NCBI GenBank assembly: GCA_013398275.1
Contig: VZSE01013243.1
Location: 1,670,658 to 1,734,657, forward strand
Source: Promerops cafer
Taxonomy: Eukaryota > Chordata > Aves > Passeriformes > Nectariniidae
Reading direction: 5' to 3'
Length of the DNA stretch: 64,000 bases
Made by a program: the position numbers and the translations under genes. The notes beneath the pieces were generated by a model. The model did not search any database. It saw nothing but the letters and a program-made list of their open reading frames with translations, and had not been told where the DNA came from. Numbering within the stretch: the stretch's first letter is position 1; every line of letters starts with the position of its first letter. Below, piece by piece: positions 62,570 to 64,000 of this stretch.

Positions 62570-64000
62570 CTGAAGAAAGATATTAAAAATTTAAAAATGA
62601 AAATGTACATAATATTTTAATATACTAACACCCATAACTTCAAGCGTTGCAAAGAAACCAAATCAAATATATCAAAAAAACAAAACCAAAACACCAAGCT
62701 TCATAAATAAATTCAAACTGCGCATGACCATTGCCCACCCAGCTTTCTGAATACCTATAGACAAGCCTAGCCAGACTTTCAGGCCCACCATACTTTTCTC
62801 TATACAACTACTATTTTCTATTCAAACTACATTTATGTTCATCATGAGGCACACCCCCACTGCATGGGTAAGTGATGCACAGCTAGAGAATGACCATTTT
62901 CCCCTTGCAGTTTATACAGCTTAGGCAGAGCAGAGCATGAGGGGGAAAAAGGGAAAGAGCAACATTAAGGAGAGGATGCAGTTATACTTGCTAATCAATA
63001 AGCACTGCTTTGTGCATTGGAATAGTTTTGGGTAAAGATTCTCTTTCATACAGATTTTAGCAGATATTATCAGCATACAGATATTATCCTCTACCTGGTC
63101 AGTTTAAGACCATGGTACAAGAGTATTACAGAACAGATCTGAAAGAAGAAATGGTTTCACGTTCACACTAGCTGGAGGAGGACATTCCACATCCATGGGA
63201 AGATGCAGGTGCACATCACTTGCAAGAGGAGTGAACAAGCAGGTGAACACCAGGCAGGCATTAGGAGGATAAGAGACAGCAGCTGATTGAGATGAAGAGC
63301 AAATAAATGTAAAGGCAGAAACTGTGAAATACTCTAACAGCAAAGACAAACAATCAGATCTAAGCAGTTAAAACAAGGGATGCAAAGGGGCAAGTGAAAG
63401 GACTAAAAGCAGTGACATAACGGAGCAACAAGCAAGGAACATATTTTACCAGCTGTGTTTTGAATGCACAGGGCAATACAAGTATCAGAGAGGTCTGAGA
63501 AGAGATTGCATTGGTCAAGATAGGGATGAAAGGATCTGGGCAAGTTTAGCTGAGTGTACAAAGAAAAGGCTTGATCTTAGAGATGTTATAAAGAAGAAGC
63601 TGCAAGATTTGGACCCCCACCTAAAGGTATAAGACAAGAAAGGGAAAAGTCCTGTTTACACATTCAAATGCATTTTCTAAATATTCCACCACCAAACACA
63701 ATCCTACATTGACAATACACTAAGCTTCATTTTTATAAACATAAGGCTATACAGTAAATTTTCCTGTAAATCCTGCTTGAAACTTTCAGTTGTACAGTAG
63801 GTAGTAATTTAATTTGAGGAACGTTGAAATAAAACACATAAGCATGCAAACTTTCAGTCACTACTCAGAGAACACAAAAATCCAAGCCTTCATTCAACTG
63901 GTGGCCAAAGAAATTCTTCAGTAATTGTGAGGAAAGCTTAACATGCCAGGTAATTCAGGAGAACAGTACATGCAATAATGTAAGGAGAGACATACTCAAG

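Noticed and set aside
1..64000. CRISPR arrays, operons, bacterial-type mobile elements
   Set aside because: The window is vertebrate nuclear DNA. No regularly spaced direct repeats or bacterial gene organisation were seen. Nor was any tRNA or rRNA gene recognised by eye.

Overview
This window is nuclear DNA from a bird. The evidence is the density of CR1 LINE 3' ends (including the terminal ATTCTATG/ATTCTGTG octamer repeats), intron-rich vertebrate genes, and assembly gaps that fall inside GC-rich promoters. The species or order cannot be fixed from the sequence alone. The gene order SULT6B1(-), CEBPZOS(+), CEBPZ(-), NDUFAF7(+), PRKD3(-) is the one I know from human chromosome 2p22, so this is a conserved syntenic block.

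Layout. 1-17.5 kb: no supportable gene; AT-rich intergenic sequence with two CR1 fragments and small tandem repeats. 17.5-20.3 kb: five minus-strand exons of a SULT6B1-like sulfotransferase that looks eroded. 20.3-24.2 kb: non-coding sequence with an LTR-like element. 24.2-24.5 kb: a CpG island cut by 37 N's, the probable CEBPZOS promoter; the last two coding exons of CEBPZOS follow at 26.0-26.35 kb. 26.4-41.6 kb: all 16 coding exons of CEBPZ on the minus strand, joining in frame to 1,064 residues. 41.6-41.8 kb: a 182-bp bidirectional CpG promoter. 41.8-48.4 kb: NDUFAF7 on the plus strand, with one exon evidently lost at a single N. 48.6 kb to the end: the 3' UTR and the nine C-terminal coding exons of PRKD3 on the minus strand (second part of the PH domain, then the whole kinase domain); the 5' half lies beyond the window.

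The genes do not form an operon-like unit. CEBPZ (ribosome biogenesis, CBF/Noc1 family) and NDUFAF7 (mitochondrial arginine methyltransferase for complex I assembly) share a promoter. CEBPZOS and CEBPZ meet tail to tail with 76 bp between stop codons, and NDUFAF7 and PRKD3 meet tail to tail with about 210 bp between their likely poly(A) signals. I found no new gene system. The points most worth a second look are the degraded SULT6B1, the two exons hidden at assembly gaps, and the tightly packed, partly antisense gene ends. Exon boundaries were read by eye from splice sites, phase and remembered family sequences, with no alignment program.
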